Notes: a model not told the origin generated them from the letters alone. Numbered from the stretch's first letter, positions 53,308-63,810 are shown. The stretch: 64,000 bases of DNA from Lysobacteraceae bacterium NML08-0793 (GCA_002798275.1 NWQR01000003.1:1-64000), one strand, 5' to 3'. A program made the numbers and translations.

Positions 53308-54614
53308 AAATACGTTACCTCGATCTGCATCGGCACGGCAAACAACCCGGTAAAACGTTCGCGGCTATCATCCACCAGCTCAAACGACAGGCGACCTTCC
53401 TGCCGGGACAGCACCGTGGTTTGCTCAATACTGGGCGCATCCACCACCCGAGTACGGATGCGGTAAATGCCTTGTTGAAACTCTGCCGCCATGTCGATAT
53501 TCAACCGAGTTCTGCCCGGCCGTGCCGGCAACGGAATCCGCCGCCCGGTCAACTGCAAGCCACGACCATCCATCACGTCGAAAATCAACTGGGGCCGTTC
53601 CACGCCCTCACCCACTTGCACTTCCAGCATGAACGCCAGGCGCTCGCCATAACGCAGGCTGACATGCGTCAATCCGCCATTGACATGGCTTGCCACCACG
53701 CAGCTATCGGCAAGGCCGTAACCATCGACTAGGCGCTCCACCCGGCTGCCACGCGCATCACCGCGTGCCTGCAAAGCGCGCTTGTGGGTGCGATGCAAGT
53801 ATTCGGTAATCACTTCATCCGGCAAGCCTTCCAGCACGATCCGCCCCTTTTCCAGCAGCATCGCCCGATGACAAAAAGCCTTGACCGCATTCAAGTCATG
53901 GCCGACAAACAGCAAAGTGGTGCCACGGGAAAGAATCTCGTCCATGCGTGCCATCGCCTTGGCCTGGAACGCCGCATCACCAACGGCCATGGCCTCGTCC
54001 ACAATCAAAATATCCGGGTCGGTATGCACCTGCACTGCAAAGGCCAGCCGCAGCGCCATCCCCGAACTATAAGTTTTGACCGGCTCGTCGATGTATTCGC
54101 CAATATCGGCAAAGGCGATGATCTGCGCCATGCGCTCATCCACCTGCTGCGGGCTCAAGCCCAGAATCGCGGCATTGACGCGCACGTTTTCGCGCCCGGT
54201 CAGCTCCGGATTGAAACCCGAACCCAACTCCAGCAATGCCGCCACTCGGCCATTGACCGCAACCGTGCCGGCACTGGGTTCCAATACGCCAGCCACAATT
54301 TGCAGCAAAGTGCTCTTGCCACTGCCGTTATGACCGATGATGCCCAATGCCGCCCCGCGTGGCAGCGTAAAGCTGATGTCCTCAAGCGCCTGGTGCTCAT
54401 GCACCTGGGCATTTAAACGCGCCTGCAACTTGTGTTTCAAAGCAGACGGCAGCATCCCAGAGAGGCGATACAACAGCGGCAGCCACAACCGGCTGGAAGG
54501 ACTTGCCCAAAGCCGATAGCGCTTGCTGATGCCTTTTACCTGCAAGGCAGGCTCCGCACTGTGTTCTACTGCCATTGCTGCCAAATCTATGTACTTGCAA
54601 ATACGGCGAAGCAT
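53304..54614 (-). CDS. Wzt-type ABC transporter ATP-binding protein for polysaccharide export
   Basis: ATPase of 436 residues: ABC domain (about 22-270) with Walker A GHNGSGKST at 94-102, signature YSSGM, Walker B ILIVDEAMAVGD and H-loop GHD, and a C-terminal beta domain (about 295-436) like the carbohydrate-binding end of Wzt in O-antigen export. The start may be ATG 54614 or ATG 54575; neither has a strong ribosome site. The permease partner (Wzm) is not next to it nor in the window. It overlaps the GT4 start by four bases. Confidence 0.9.
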   Translation of the reverse strand: MLRRICKYIDLAAMAVEHSAEPALQVKGISKRYRLWASPSSRLWLPLLYRLSGMLPSALKHKLQARLNAQVHEHQALEDISFTLPRGAALGIIGHNGSGKSTLLQIVAGVLEPSAGTVAVNGRVAALLELGSGFNPELTGRENVRVNAAILGLSPQQVDERMAQIIAFADIGEYIDEPVKTYSSGMALRLAFAVQVHTDPDILIVDEAMAVGDAAFQAKAMARMDEILSRGTTLLFVGHDLNAVKAFCHRAMLLEKGRIVLEGLPDEVITEYLHRTHKRALQARGDARGSRVERLVDGYGLADSCVVASHVNGGLTHVSLRYGERLAFMLEVQVGEGVERPQLIFDVMDGRGLQLTGRRIPLPARPGRTRLNIDMAAEFQQGIYRIRTRVVDAPSIEQTTVLSRQEGRLSFELVDDSRERFTGLFAVPMQIEVTYL

Positions 54615-54666
54615 TATAGCCGGTCAGGCACGCCGGAAAGCAGCATCCCGTTCCAATAAAGCCGTG

Positions 54667-56919
54667 TCAAACCCGTGGCGGGAAAACCAGCGAGAACGCA
54701 CGATCCAATGAAAGATTGGGATTGTAGAACGCATCCTTTTCCAATGAATCGCCATAACGCTTCCGCATGAATTCAATTTCCCTGAGAAATCTATTCATTT
54801 TCTCAGGAGTATTATCCGACCCGCGCGTAGCCGACTCATGGTGATAAAGCTCTGCATATGGCGTCCAAACATTGCGAAAGCCTGCCTGCTGTATCCGAAG
54901 GCACAGATCCACATCATTGAAGGCCACCGCCAAGTTTTCATCCAGATACTGAACCTGCTCCAACACACTGCGGCGCACCAAAAGACAAGCGCCTGTAACC
55001 ACACTGATAGCCTGCACCAACTTCGCCTTGCCAAAATAGCCAAAACTTCCGCGCGGCTCTCCAGAATAAATATGCCCGGCAATACCGCCCAATCCCTTCA
55101 CCACCCCAGCATGCTGAATGGTATCATTTGGGTAATAAAGCATTGCACCAACCGCTCCCACATCCGGCTGAATCGCATACCCCACCATCTCCTCAAGCCA
55201 ATCCGCCGAAATGACCTCAATATCATTGTTTATCAATCCGATAACATCACCATCAGCTTCGGCTATCCCATGATTATTTATTGCAGAGTAATTAAACTCT
55301 GCATCATGAGAAACAATCCGCACCCGGGAGTCACTCCGCAAAGACTCAAAATAATCAAAAGTCTCCTGCAACTTCGACTGATTATCCATGATCAACAGCT
55401 CGAAATTCGGATACTTTGTCCGCTCCAGAATGCTGGACACACTCACTTTCAGCAAATCAGCCCGATCACGGGTAGGCAAGATCAGGCTTACCCGAGGCAC
55501 ATCTTCGGAAAGAAAGTATCGGGTTCGCAAATACCCTCCTGCCAACAGACTGACATCCGCCTTCTTCCCGACTCTTTGCAAGTGCTCCTGAACCGCTTTC
55601 TTTCCGGCCAGAGCCGCATAACTTTTCTCCTCAACACCCAGCGCAGTCGAGCCAGGAATTGCACGCCAATGATAAAGCACCCTGGGAATATGCGCGATTT
55701 GTTCTGGACGCACTTTCTCAGAAAAACGGAGAGCCAAATCCCAATCCTGAGAGCCCTCCAGCCCTTTTCTAAACCCACCCAACTCACGAAGCAAGCCAGC
55801 CTCGTAAACACCAAGATGAGAAATGCAGTTCTGCCCAAGCAGCAACTCATAGTTCCAGTCAGACTTGAAATAAGGATCAAAGCGAACCCCCTTTTCGCTT
55901 ATCTTGTCCTCATCGCTATAAATCAATTTCAGGCCACGATTTTTGTTAATTTCCTCGACAACACACAGCAGTGCCTCCACATGCAACTCGTCGTCGTGAT
56001 CCAAGAGCGCAATAAACTCCCCCTGCGCCAGTGCCAACGCAGAATTGGAAGACTCTGAAATGTGGCCATTCTCCTCTCGAAAAACCAGACGTATCCGTCC
56101 ATCCTTGCCGGCATATTCATTCAATATTCTTGCAACCTCAGCATCTGTGGAAGCATCATCGGATATGCACAACTCCCAATTGGGGTATGCCTGCGCCAAT
56201 ACGCTATCCAGCGCCCTGCGCAACCACCTTCCTGGGGTGTTATAAGTTGAAACAACAATCGATATCAGCGGCCTTTCCTTCAGCCCCCCCAGTCTCGCTG
56301 CCAGTGCTTTATCATCCGAAAAATCAAACATCCTTATCCAGTTCGAGTAATCAAGACCGGCATCGGGAAATGCGCCAAGGTAGCGTCGTTTAAGCTCCGC
56401 CACCATGTGCTTCAAGCCACCTTGGCGAATATCCAGCCAAATATCACCAACCAGATCGAGAAAACCGAATTTCCTTGGAGATTCAACTTCACTGCATAGC
56501 GCCCTAATCATGCCTCCATAGGCTCCCGGCCGAGTCAATCGAGACATCTTGACCCTACCCAGTGAAAACTCGGATATCTGAACTGTTGGATCAAAGCGTA
56601 GACTTTGTGCCGGCTTCAACAGCACGATAATACAATCAATTCGCTGCTCATCCTTTCGGTACCACAGCGGTATCAAAGTCGATTCACTGGCCCCTTCCCC
56701 ATAATCAGGATAAAGGCAAGGCGAAAGAATTTGCTCGGGATTGCCACGCAACTCTATAACCAAGCGATACCAGCCAGCAGCCCAACCCTGCCCACCATCT
56801 TTGCGGCTAAGCAAAAATTGCGGATCATTATTCTCGCACTGCCAATGCCGCCATCCATCCTCATCACCGACATGATTTACCCCAAAAATCGGGGTCAGGC
56901 TTATTCTATTTTTTAGCAT
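54667..56919 (-). CDS. Double GT2-domain glycosyltransferase
   Basis: Cytoplasmic protein of 750 residues. It has a novel-looking N-terminal part (1-210), then two GT-A domains: one with SIVVSTYNTPGRWLRRALDSV and DHDDELHVE (about 218-430), and one with SLILPTRDRADLL, INNDIEV, and DVDLCLRI (about 470-710). Such tandem enzymes often build glycan repeats with two linkages. I start it at ATG 56919, where GAGGAG lies 8 bases upstream, rather than a TTG five codons before. GC content is visibly lower than in flanking genes, a sign of transfer. It is the first gene of the export/sulfation unit. Confidence 0.85.
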   Translation of the reverse strand: MLKNRISLTPIFGVNHVGDEDGWRHWQCENNDPQFLLSRKDGGQGWAAGWYRLVIELRGNPEQILSPCLYPDYGEGASESTLIPLWYRKDEQRIDCIIVLLKPAQSLRFDPTVQISEFSLGRVKMSRLTRPGAYGGMIRALCSEVESPRKFGFLDLVGDIWLDIRQGGLKHMVAELKRRYLGAFPDAGLDYSNWIRMFDFSDDKALAARLGGLKERPLISIVVSTYNTPGRWLRRALDSVLAQAYPNWELCISDDASTDAEVARILNEYAGKDGRIRLVFREENGHISESSNSALALAQGEFIALLDHDDELHVEALLCVVEEINKNRGLKLIYSDEDKISEKGVRFDPYFKSDWNYELLLGQNCISHLGVYEAGLLRELGGFRKGLEGSQDWDLALRFSEKVRPEQIAHIPRVLYHWRAIPGSTALGVEEKSYAALAGKKAVQEHLQRVGKKADVSLLAGGYLRTRYFLSEDVPRVSLILPTRDRADLLKVSVSSILERTKYPNFELLIMDNQSKLQETFDYFESLRSDSRVRIVSHDAEFNYSAINNHGIAEADGDVIGLINNDIEVISADWLEEMVGYAIQPDVGAVGAMLYYPNDTIQHAGVVKGLGGIAGHIYSGEPRGSFGYFGKAKLVQAISVVTGACLLVRRSVLEQVQYLDENLAVAFNDVDLCLRIQQAGFRNVWTPYAELYHHESATRGSDNTPEKMNRFLREIEFMRKRYGDSLEKDAFYNPNLSLDRAFSLVFPPRV

Positions 56920-56978
56920 GGACCATCTCCTCAAAACCCCGAAATCCTCATCATTCCATTATCTCGAAAGAAATTCCA

Positions 56979-57605
56979 TCAATTTTCTACGAGTCTTATT
57001 TCCGAAAAATCAGCTGATGTCAAACCTTTAGTTGCAGTCTTGATGCGCAAAACTTCCCAAGCTGGTAAGCGCTCCTCTACCTCCAAGCTAAAACTCAATC
57101 CGGAAGTCTGAGCCGCTTGCATATCACTGTACTTGTCGCCAATCATCAACGACAATGCCGGATCAATTCCCCAATCGCGCATGGCTGCTTGCAACATACC
57201 TGGCTGCGGTTTCCGACAATGGCAGGCAGTCAGATACTCACCAACAGCCGCTTCCGGATGGTGTGGGCAATAATAGGTCGCCAGCAGAGGAGCGCCTTGT
57301 TCTGAAAATACCTGATGCATCCAGGCAGTGTATTCAAGAAACTGTTGTTCGCTGTAGTAGCCGCGACCAATTCCGGCCTGATTGGTGACCACAATCAACA
57401 GCATCCCTTCGCTTTTTGCTTTACGACAAAGCTCGAAGATTCCCGGCAGCCAATCGGTTTGCTCGGGGCGATGCACATAGCCGTGGTCGATATTGATTAC
57501 CCCGTCGCGATCAAGAAATAAGGCTTTCCGAGGCATTGCGGCGAGCAGCAAAATTTTCTCGACAGCAGGGTCAATATACGGTGAGCGGACAGCGGGATTA
57601 TTCAT
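56979..57605 (-). CDS. gmhB: D-glycero-D-manno-heptose 1,7-bisphosphate 7-phosphatase
   Basis: HAD-family phosphatase of 208 residues. Catalytic DxD in FLDRDGVIN, and later VTNQAGIGRG, the CxH-type zinc loop YYCPHHPEAA with C-HC (CHCRKPQPGM), and GDKYSD. The start ATG 57605 has AGGAG and overlaps the upstream hddC stop (ATGA); it adds about 23 residues before the usual HAD start. It acts on the bisphosphate made by the kinase at 58871-59911. Confidence 0.9.
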   Translation of the reverse strand: MNNPAVRSPYIDPAVEKILLLAAMPRKALFLDRDGVINIDHGYVHRPEQTDWLPGIFELCRKAKSEGMLLIVVTNQAGIGRGYYSEQQFLEYTAWMHQVFSEQGAPLLATYYCPHHPEAAVGEYLTACHCRKPQPGMLQAAMRDWGIDPALSLMIGDKYSDMQAAQTSGLSFSLEVEERLPAWEVLRIKTATKGLTSADFSEIRLVEN

Positions 57606-58294
57606 GAAAACAACTCCTGGGCGCGTTGATAGTCCTCCGGCACACCAATATCGATAAATCCTCTGCTCTGGGTCAATGCCACCACTTTCCCCGCCAAACA
57701 AGCCGGCCGCAGGATTTTTTCTTCGAACGAAAACGGCGGCTCGATCTGCATTGCTACCAAAGCTGCGGCGCTTATAAAGTAGCAGCCGGCATTAATATAG
57801 CCTGCGCCCCGCCCACCTTTTTCCTCAAAGCCCGTTACCTGCTCACCTTGTAACCGCACTGCGCCATAGCGCCCCACATCATCCACCCGTGCCAATGCCA
57901 TACCGATGGCAGCTCCGTGATTTATCACAGTTTCACGCAAGGCAGCAGGTGAGTATTCCAGCCAAGTGTCGCCATTGAAGACATGCACACCGGCATCCGA
58001 ATGCAAGGCAGCAGCTGCATTTCTCAGCGCCCCCCCCGTTCCCAACGGATACTCCTCGATGACATGAGTTATTTCGACCCCGCGCCATTCATTGCCAATG
58101 GTCGCCTGGATTTTTTCAGCCATATAACCGCTGGCCAATACGATATGTGTCATTCCGTCGGCAACCAGCCTGTCTAGCAGGCGACACAAAAAAGGTTTTC
58201 CTGCCACTTGTGCCAATGGTTTTGGAACATCGCTAACTACGCTACGTAGTCGGGTTCCCTGCCCCCCTACCAAAACGATGGCTTCTTCAGGCAT
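57602..58294 (-). CDS. hddC: D-glycero-alpha-D-manno-heptose 1-phosphate guanylyltransferase
   Basis: Nucleotidyltransferase of 230 residues. Signature VLVGGQGTRLRSVVSDVPKP, then NGDTWLEY and GFEEKGG. Context with gmhA, hddA and gmhB makes it HddC, forming GDP-heptose, rather than an ADP-heptose enzyme. Start ATG 58294 overlaps the gmhA stop by eight bases; an in-frame TTG further up is less likely. Confidence 0.85.
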   Translation of the reverse strand: MPEEAIVLVGGQGTRLRSVVSDVPKPLAQVAGKPFLCRLLDRLVADGMTHIVLASGYMAEKIQATIGNEWRGVEITHVIEEYPLGTGGALRNAAAALHSDAGVHVFNGDTWLEYSPAALRETVINHGAAIGMALARVDDVGRYGAVRLQGEQVTGFEEKGGRGAGYINAGCYFISAAALVAMQIEPPFSFEEKILRPACLAGKVVALTQSRGFIDIGVPEDYQRAQELFS

Positions 58295-58874
58295 TCTCAC
58301 GCGGAAACACCCGTGCTTCAATCAGTGCACACAACATATGGCCGATGAATTCATGTCCCTCCTGGATACGCGGGGTTTCGTTAGATGGCACGCGAAAACA
58401 AATATCACAAAGCGCAGCCAGCTTGCCGCCTGCCTGGCCGGTAAATCCAATCAATTTGATGCCGCGCTCACGAGCAGCTTCCGCTGCCCGCATGATATTG
58501 GGCGAATTACCAGATGTGGAAATGGCGACAAACACATCCCCCGCCCTCCCCAGCGCCTCAATCTGGCGGGCAAACACATAGTCATAGCCGTAGTCATTGC
58601 CGATTGCAGTCAAGATGCTGGTATCGGTAGTTAATGCTACTGCCGCCAGACCAGGCCGATCGTAATAAAAGCGACTGACCAATTCTCCTGCCCAGTGCTG
58701 AGCATCGGCGGCACTACCACCGTTACCGGCAAACATCAGTTTGCCGCCATTTTCCAACGATTCACAGCACATCAGCACGGCTTTTTGTAGATCGTCTGCA
58801 AGCGCTGCATCTTGAGCCATCAGCCGAAAATTTGCCAGCGCCTTGTCAAACTCCGCGGCAATCATGGTTTTCAT
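58287..58874 (-). CDS. gmhA: Sedoheptulose 7-phosphate isomerase
   Basis: SIS-domain enzyme of 195 residues making D-glycero-D-manno-heptose 7-phosphate. Contains GNGGSAADAQHWAGEL, TTDTSILTAIGNDYGYD, and STSGNSPN with the phosphate-binding loop; RIQEGHEFIGH carries the catalytic His. Start ATG 58874 overlaps the hddA stop (ATGA) and has GGAG 9 bases upstream. Confidence 0.92.
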   Translation of the reverse strand: MKTMIAAEFDKALANFRLMAQDAALADDLQKAVLMCCESLENGGKLMFAGNGGSAADAQHWAGELVSRFYYDRPGLAAVALTTDTSILTAIGNDYGYDYVFARQIEALGRAGDVFVAISTSGNSPNIMRAAEAARERGIKLIGFTGQAGGKLAALCDICFRVPSNETPRIQEGHEFIGHMLCALIEARVFPRENA

Positions 58875-59911
58875 CGTTGCGCTCTCCAAGCGACCGCACC
58901 TTGCGGGTTGAAATGAAAGTCCAGCAGCTTGCCTCCCTGCCCGTGCAATGCTCGCACCAACCGAATACGCTCGCGCGGGTCGCAGACAAACATCATGAAA
59001 CCACCGCCACCCGCACCTGAAACCTTGGTCGCACGCGCGCCATTGGCCATGGCGATACGCTCGACCTCGTCAATCATCGGATTACTGATGGAATTGGCAG
59101 TACGCTTTTTGGCCAGCCAGCCGCGCTGAAAGGTGTCGGCAAAAGCATCAAAATCACCTTTCAATAACGCCTCTTTCATTTGAACGGCCTCTTGCTTCAA
59201 CTCGTGCATAGCCTCAATGGAACGCCCTCCAGCAGCACCGGCATTTTTCACTTGCTCATCGATAATCCGCGCCGACTCTCGTGAAACCCCAGTAAAATAC
59301 AGTACCAGCGAAGCTTCCAATTCCTGCGCCACCCATTCCTTGATACGCAGCGGGTTGACGATAACCCGATCTTCGGCATGAAATTCCATAAAATTGAAAC
59401 CACCAAATGCCGCCGCGTATTGGTCTTGCTTGCCACCGGAAAGCCCCAAGTCCTTGCGTTCGATTTCATAGGCAAGATGTGCAATTTCGTACTCGCCCAG
59501 CGGCAGTGAAAAATACTCTGCCAATGCCGTAATAATGGCAACCACCAAAGTGGATGAAGAGCCCAAACCAGAGCCCGGCGGTGCATCCGACCAAGTCCGC
59601 AAATGAATAGGCGGCAGCGAATCATTCAGATAATCACGAGCGATGCGTCGATAACAGCCTGCCAGCAGCCGCACTTCATTAGGCATTTTCGCATCATCCA
59701 GCGCCCCTTCGGCTGCCGACCAATGCGCATCATGGTCAAGTGATTCCAGATGCCAATACTCATCCACACTTTCTTGCACCATCGCATAGGCATATTTGTC
59801 GATAGCGGCATTCATCACGAAACCGCCATGCAAATCGCAATACGGTGCAACATCGGTGCCACCACCGGCAAGCCCAAGGCGCAAAGGTGCGCGAGCACGT
59901 ACCAACTTCAT
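58871..59911 (-). CDS. hddA: D-glycero-alpha-D-manno-heptose 7-phosphate kinase
   Basis: GHMP-family kinase of 346 residues. [20 protein letters not shown] at the N-terminus, ATP loop [15 protein letters not shown], and C-terminal [11 protein letters not shown]. The heptose kinase assignment follows from the GGGTD motif and neighbours. ATG 59911 overlaps the giant gene's stop (ATGA). Whole block 54667-63645 is thus tightly packed on one strand. Confidence 0.9.
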   Translation of the reverse strand: MKLVRARAPLRLGLAGGGTDVAPYCDLHGGFVMNAAIDKYAYAMVQESVDEYWHLESLDHDAHWSAAEGALDDAKMPNEVRLLAGCYRRIARDYLNDSLPPIHLRTWSDAPPGSGLGSSSTLVVAIITALAEYFSLPLGEYEIAHLAYEIERKDLGLSGGKQDQYAAAFGGFNFMEFHAEDRVIVNPLRIKEWVAQELEASLVLYFTGVSRESARIIDEQVKNAGAAGGRSIEAMHELKQEAVQMKEALLKGDFDAFADTFQRGWLAKKRTANSISNPMIDEVERIAMANGARATKVSGAGGGGFMMFVCDPRERIRLVRALHGQGGKLLDFHFNPQGAVAWRAQR

Positions 59912-62900
59912 TGCTTTATCTTGTCCTTGATAGCACAAGCACTTAATAATGACTTGCGTACTGCATCACGAGAAAAATGCAGTTTCGCGTGACTTGCCCC
60001 ATCCCGTGAGGCCGCCAGCCAAGCCGCGTCGTCTTCCAGCAAACGCCCAATGCCGGAAGCAATTTCCTCTGCCGTCTGGCCAATCACCACAAAATTTTCA
60101 ATACCAGGCAAACCCTGAGCGCCCACATCGGTTGTGACCAATGGCAAACCTTGCTGCAGGGCTTCCACCACCTTGCTTTTTACTCCGGCGCCAAAACGTA
60201 GCGGCACCACAGCGACCCGGGCATTGGCATAGTGCTGCGCCAACACTTCATCACTGACATAGCCAGTTACCTCCACGCGCGAGCCAGCCAGTGCACGCAC
60301 TTGCTCAGTCGGATTGGAGCCGACCAGCCAAAGCTTCAAATCCGGGTAACGCTGCCACAGGATCGGCATGATCTCATTGGCAAGCCATAACGCCGCATCG
60401 ACATTCGGCGGATGTGCAAAACCCGCGACAAACAACACCCCGGCTCGCCCATCTGGCACCGCATTGTCCGCAAAACTGTCATAGGCATAGGCGGTGATGG
60501 CGCGTGCATCCACCTCTGGCTCCAGTGAGCGCACTAGGCTTGCCTCTTCTTCCGAAGGGTAAAGCACAACATCCGACTTACGCCAAAGCTCATGCTCGGC
60601 ACGCTCCATTTCAGCTGCTTGGACAGCCAATTGCGATTCTGCCCCGAGTAGGGCGGCCTCGCTGCGCATTCGCATGAAATGCAAGTCGTGGCCGTAGTAC
60701 ACCACCTTGGCAGAAGTTTTGCGACGTACCGCATCAACCAACGGACGACTCACATGCGGGCGCGACAACAGCACTGCATCCAGCTGCGCCCCGTATTCAT
60801 CCAGCATGCGCTCAAACCCATCCACCCAGTGCACACCATGGAAAATCTCCACCCCCATGGCTTGCAATTCAGGTGCATATTGACCGTCGTAAAAAAGGTT
60901 TTCCGGCCAAAACTTGACTACACAGCCCGCATCGACCAATGCACGGATAAAGGCCAGCATGGTACGCGACCCTGCATCACGATCCGGTTGCGGAATATAA
61001 TGATCAACCACCAACACCACCGATCTTTCCCAAGCTCGATCACGAGCCCGAATCACATTCTCGGCATTGGGGTAATGTTTCTTAAGCCTTTCTTTCCAGC
61101 GTGAGAAAAGCTTTTTCTGATTTTCTACTTGATAAGCCTTGATACCACTGGCTGTATCCGTACCGTGCGAAACACCTTCGTAGTGAATCACCACCGAACA
61201 TGGCGCGTAATACACTTCAAATCCAGCCTCTCGAACACGAAATGCCAGATCGGAGTCTTCGCAATAAGCCGGAGCAAAATGCGGATCAAAGCCGTCCAAC
61301 TGATGCAGCAGTGCTTTTGGAATCAACAGAGAAGCACCCGAGCAATAATCGACTCGACGCACATAATTGAATTCACCTGCATCGGCATCCCCCAACCTTC
61401 CATAGTTCCAAGCCGAGCCATCACGCCAAATAATCCCACCGGCCTCCTGCAGGCGCCCATCGGGATAAATCAGCTTTGACCCCACCATGCCGGCATCGGC
61501 ATGGGCATCGAATACCGCAAGCATTGCATCCAGCCAGCCCGGCTGCACCTCGGTGTCATTATTGAGGAAACAAACATATTCACCACGCGCCAGCTCCAGC
61601 GCCTGATTGCAGGAAATCAGAAAACCCAGATTTTTCGGATTTTCGTGATACCTCAATCCAGGCACGGCACGCAACGCCTCCATTGCCGAGTCGCCGGAGA
61701 AATCTTCAAGCACAATGACCTCATACGTCGCATTATCAGGCAACGCCTGAATCGATCGCAGGCAGCGCAGGGTGTAATCCAACTTGCCATAAGTTGGAAT
61801 CACCACCGAAACCTTAGGGGATGCCCATTGTGAAAAAGCCAAACCCGCAATCGACAATGAGTCATCCAAGGATTTTTCTTTTTCTGCTATGACCTGCTGT
61901 GAGGCGCCCCATGGTCGCATCACTGGTGGCTCGGGTATTTTTATCTCCGCGTGCGTGCCACTTAACCTTGCCTTCAAACGTCGCAAAAGCCCGGTTGCAC
62001 GCCAAGAACTGGATGCCAGCAGCCTGCGCAGCGTTTGCTGCAACTGTTCGGCATAGCCCTTTTGCAAGTCAAATTGGCGCTGCATGTGCTGCAAGGCAGT
62101 GCGCTTGTTGGCCAACTCTGTTTCCAAGCTCTGTATCTGCATCAAGGCTTGCTCGTGCTCGCCGTACAGTTGCTCAGCAATCGTCTTCTGCTCACGCAAA
62201 ACCTTCAGCTCGCCATCCAACCGCTCTGCCCGCGCCTCCGCCTGCTCCCGCTGAACCACCAGCTTGGCATGTGCCTCACGCAAATCATCCAGTTGCATAT
62301 CCAGCTCCTTTGCCCAAGCAACCGTTTGCTCATGCTCAGCCACAGTCTGGCCATGCTTGTCCCGCAAATCACTCAGTTGCATATCCAGCTCCTTTGCCCA
62401 AGCAACCGTTTGCTCATGCTCAGCCACAGTCTGACCATGCTTGTCCCGCAAATCACTCAGTTGCATATCCAACTCCTTTGCCCAAGCAACTGCCTGCGCA
62501 TGCTCGGCCACCTGCTTGCCATAGTCCTGTCGCAATCCGTCAAGCTCGGCATCAAGTCCCTGTGCCCAAGTCACAATGGTCTCGTGCTCTCCGACCAGAT
62601 TACCATGCCGCTTGCGCAAATTTTGCAATTCATCATCAAGCTTCCTGGCCCAGAACACGGTCTTCTCGTGCTCGACTGCTGCACGCCGATATTCCTGCTC
62701 CAAATTTTGCAGCCGCTCATCCAATATGACGACCTGATCATGCGACTTGTGCAACTGCTGCTTTAGAGCCGTCTCGGCCGCCTTGACAGCATCGGTTTGT
62801 CTGCGGCTGTCTGCCAACATTGCCGCAAGACCATCCACCACGGGCGCCGCCGAATCAAGCAGCTCATCCACGCCAGCTTCAAGCTGCCCCTGCCACACCT

Positions 62901-63645
62901 GTCCAGCATCGACGGCATACAACTTACGCAAGGGTGCCAGCAATGGCAACCCAGCCTGCCCGGAAACACGATGATGGCGCAGCTGCGGACGCAGGAAGTC
63001 CTCTATGGCTGCACTTTGTGCCACATCAGGCACAAGTGGCAAAGCCAAATCCAAGCCAATCTGCTCAAGTCCAGCGCGCCAGTCCTGCAAAATTTGCTGA
63101 TAGCCGATAAAAGACCTGCGCAGACCTCGACTGGCCGCCTCTGCCTCGCCCATGTAGCGCGCCCAAAGCAGCTCCCCCACGGGTAGTGGTATCTGGTTGC
63201 GCTTGTACAGCGATTGGGCGATTTCCAAGGGATCCCGGCTGACCAGCAGGGCACTTGACTCAATACCCTGGCGCTGCAATTGCTCTATCCACAGCGGCGC
63301 CAAACGACACAGACGTGGATCTTTCAGTCCCCAGAGGCTATGCCCGGCAAATTCCCGCTCAATCAAACTGGCAATTTTTTCTGCCGCCCGCCTTGCTGCA
63401 GCACTAGCCAACCAGCCTTCAGGCATCGGTCGAACATCATCCCAAGCCATACCGAGTTCGGCCAGCAAGGCCTCATGAATCTCCACTGCCGCAGCGTGCT
63501 CCCAAAAGCCCAGCGGGTTGTCATCCCCGGCTGGCATCAGATCACTGCCCAGATACACGCCACACAGGTTAAGCAAGCGGGTTACGGCTGAAGTGCCGCT
63601 GCGATGCATGCCCAAAACGAGGACAGCAAGCGGGGGAGATTTCAT
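59908..63645 (-). CDS. Giant multidomain protein: sulfotransferase-like P-loop, coiled-coil repeats, GT2 and GT4
   Basis: Protein of 1245 residues. Domain 1 (about 5-245) is sulfotransferase-like, with P-loop [10 protein letters not shown] and later [11 protein letters not shown]. Residues 280-560 form a long coiled coil that holds six 28-residue repeats (325-492), of which units 3-5 are nearly identical. Domain 3 (about 610-850) is GT2 with [13 protein letters not shown] and [13 protein letters not shown]. Domain 4 (about 873-1240) is a GT-B glycosyltransferase with [20 protein letters not shown]. No membrane segment. It begins the heptose operon and would add two sugars and possibly sulfate to the same glycan. 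The coiled coil may set distance or oligomerise the enzyme, as in chain-length rulers such as WbdD. Confidence 0.88.
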   Translation of the reverse strand: MKSPPLAVLVLGMHRSGTSAVTRLLNLCGVYLGSDLMPAGDDNPLGFWEHAAAVEIHEALLAELGMAWDDVRPMPEGWLASAAARRAAEKIASLIEREFAGHSLWGLKDPRLCRLAPLWIEQLQRQGIESSALLVSRDPLEIAQSLYKRNQIPLPVGELLWARYMGEAEAASRGLRRSFIGYQQILQDWRAGLEQIGLDLALPLVPDVAQSAAIEDFLRPQLRHHRVSGQAGLPLLAPLRKLYAVDAGQVWQGQLEAGVDELLDSAAPVVDGLAAMLADSRRQTDAVKAAETALKQQLHKSHDQVVILDERLQNLEQEYRRAAVEHEKTVFWARKLDDELQNLRKRHGNLVGEHETIVTWAQGLDAELDGLRQDYGKQVAEHAQAVAWAKELDMQLSDLRDKHGQTVAEHEQTVAWAKELDMQLSDLRDKHGQTVAEHEQTVAWAKELDMQLDDLREAHAKLVVQREQAEARAERLDGELKVLREQKTIAEQLYGEHEQALMQIQSLETELANKRTALQHMQRQFDLQKGYAEQLQQTLRRLLASSSWRATGLLRRLKARLSGTHAEIKIPEPPVMRPWGASQQVIAEKEKSLDDSLSIAGLAFSQWASPKVSVVIPTYGKLDYTLRCLRSIQALPDNATYEVIVLEDFSGDSAMEALRAVPGLRYHENPKNLGFLISCNQALELARGEYVCFLNNDTEVQPGWLDAMLAVFDAHADAGMVGSKLIYPDGRLQEAGGIIWRDGSAWNYGRLGDADAGEFNYVRRVDYCSGASLLIPKALLHQLDGFDPHFAPAYCEDSDLAFRVREAGFEVYYAPCSVVIHYEGVSHGTDTASGIKAYQVENQKKLFSRWKERLKKHYPNAENVIRARDRAWERSVVLVVDHYIPQPDRDAGSRTMLAFIRALVDAGCVVKFWPENLFYDGQYAPELQAMGVEIFHGVHWVDGFERMLDEYGAQLDAVLLSRPHVSRPLVDAVRRKTSAKVVYYGHDLHFMRMRSEAALLGAESQLAVQAAEMERAEHELWRKSDVVLYPSEEEASLVRSLEPEVDARAITAYAYDSFADNAVPDGRAGVLFVAGFAHPPNVDAALWLANEIMPILWQRYPDLKLWLVGSNPTEQVRALAGSRVEVTGYVSDEVLAQHYANARVAVVPLRFGAGVKSKVVEALQQGLPLVTTDVGAQGLPGIENFVVIGQTAEEIASGIGRLLEDDAAWLAASRDGASHAKLHFSRDAVRKSLLSACAIKDKIKQ
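62254..62505 (-). repeat. Three tandem 84-bp repeats inside the giant gene
   Basis: Codons 381-464 form three consecutive 84-base units, each encoding a near-identical 28-residue coiled-coil unit ([14 protein letters not shown]); units 3 and 4 differ by two residues. Three more diverged units flank them (62170-62673 in all). High DNA identity makes slippage or recombination likely. Confidence 0.9.
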
Positions 63646-63810
63646 GGAGAAACAGGCTGAAAAATACCGAGAAAGTATACGTCAGCGCATGGCATCCCGC
63701 GACCGCCATACGCCAAAGTCTGGCCCCATCAGCTTTCTGTCGAGCCCCTCATCACCTGATGGCAATAGCGCCACGATGCACCACGCAGTGACGCAACAGT
63801 ACGTGCAAGT

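Noticed and set aside
62254-62505. CRISPR array
   Set aside because: The 84-base units are contiguous, in frame and encode heptads; there are no spacers.
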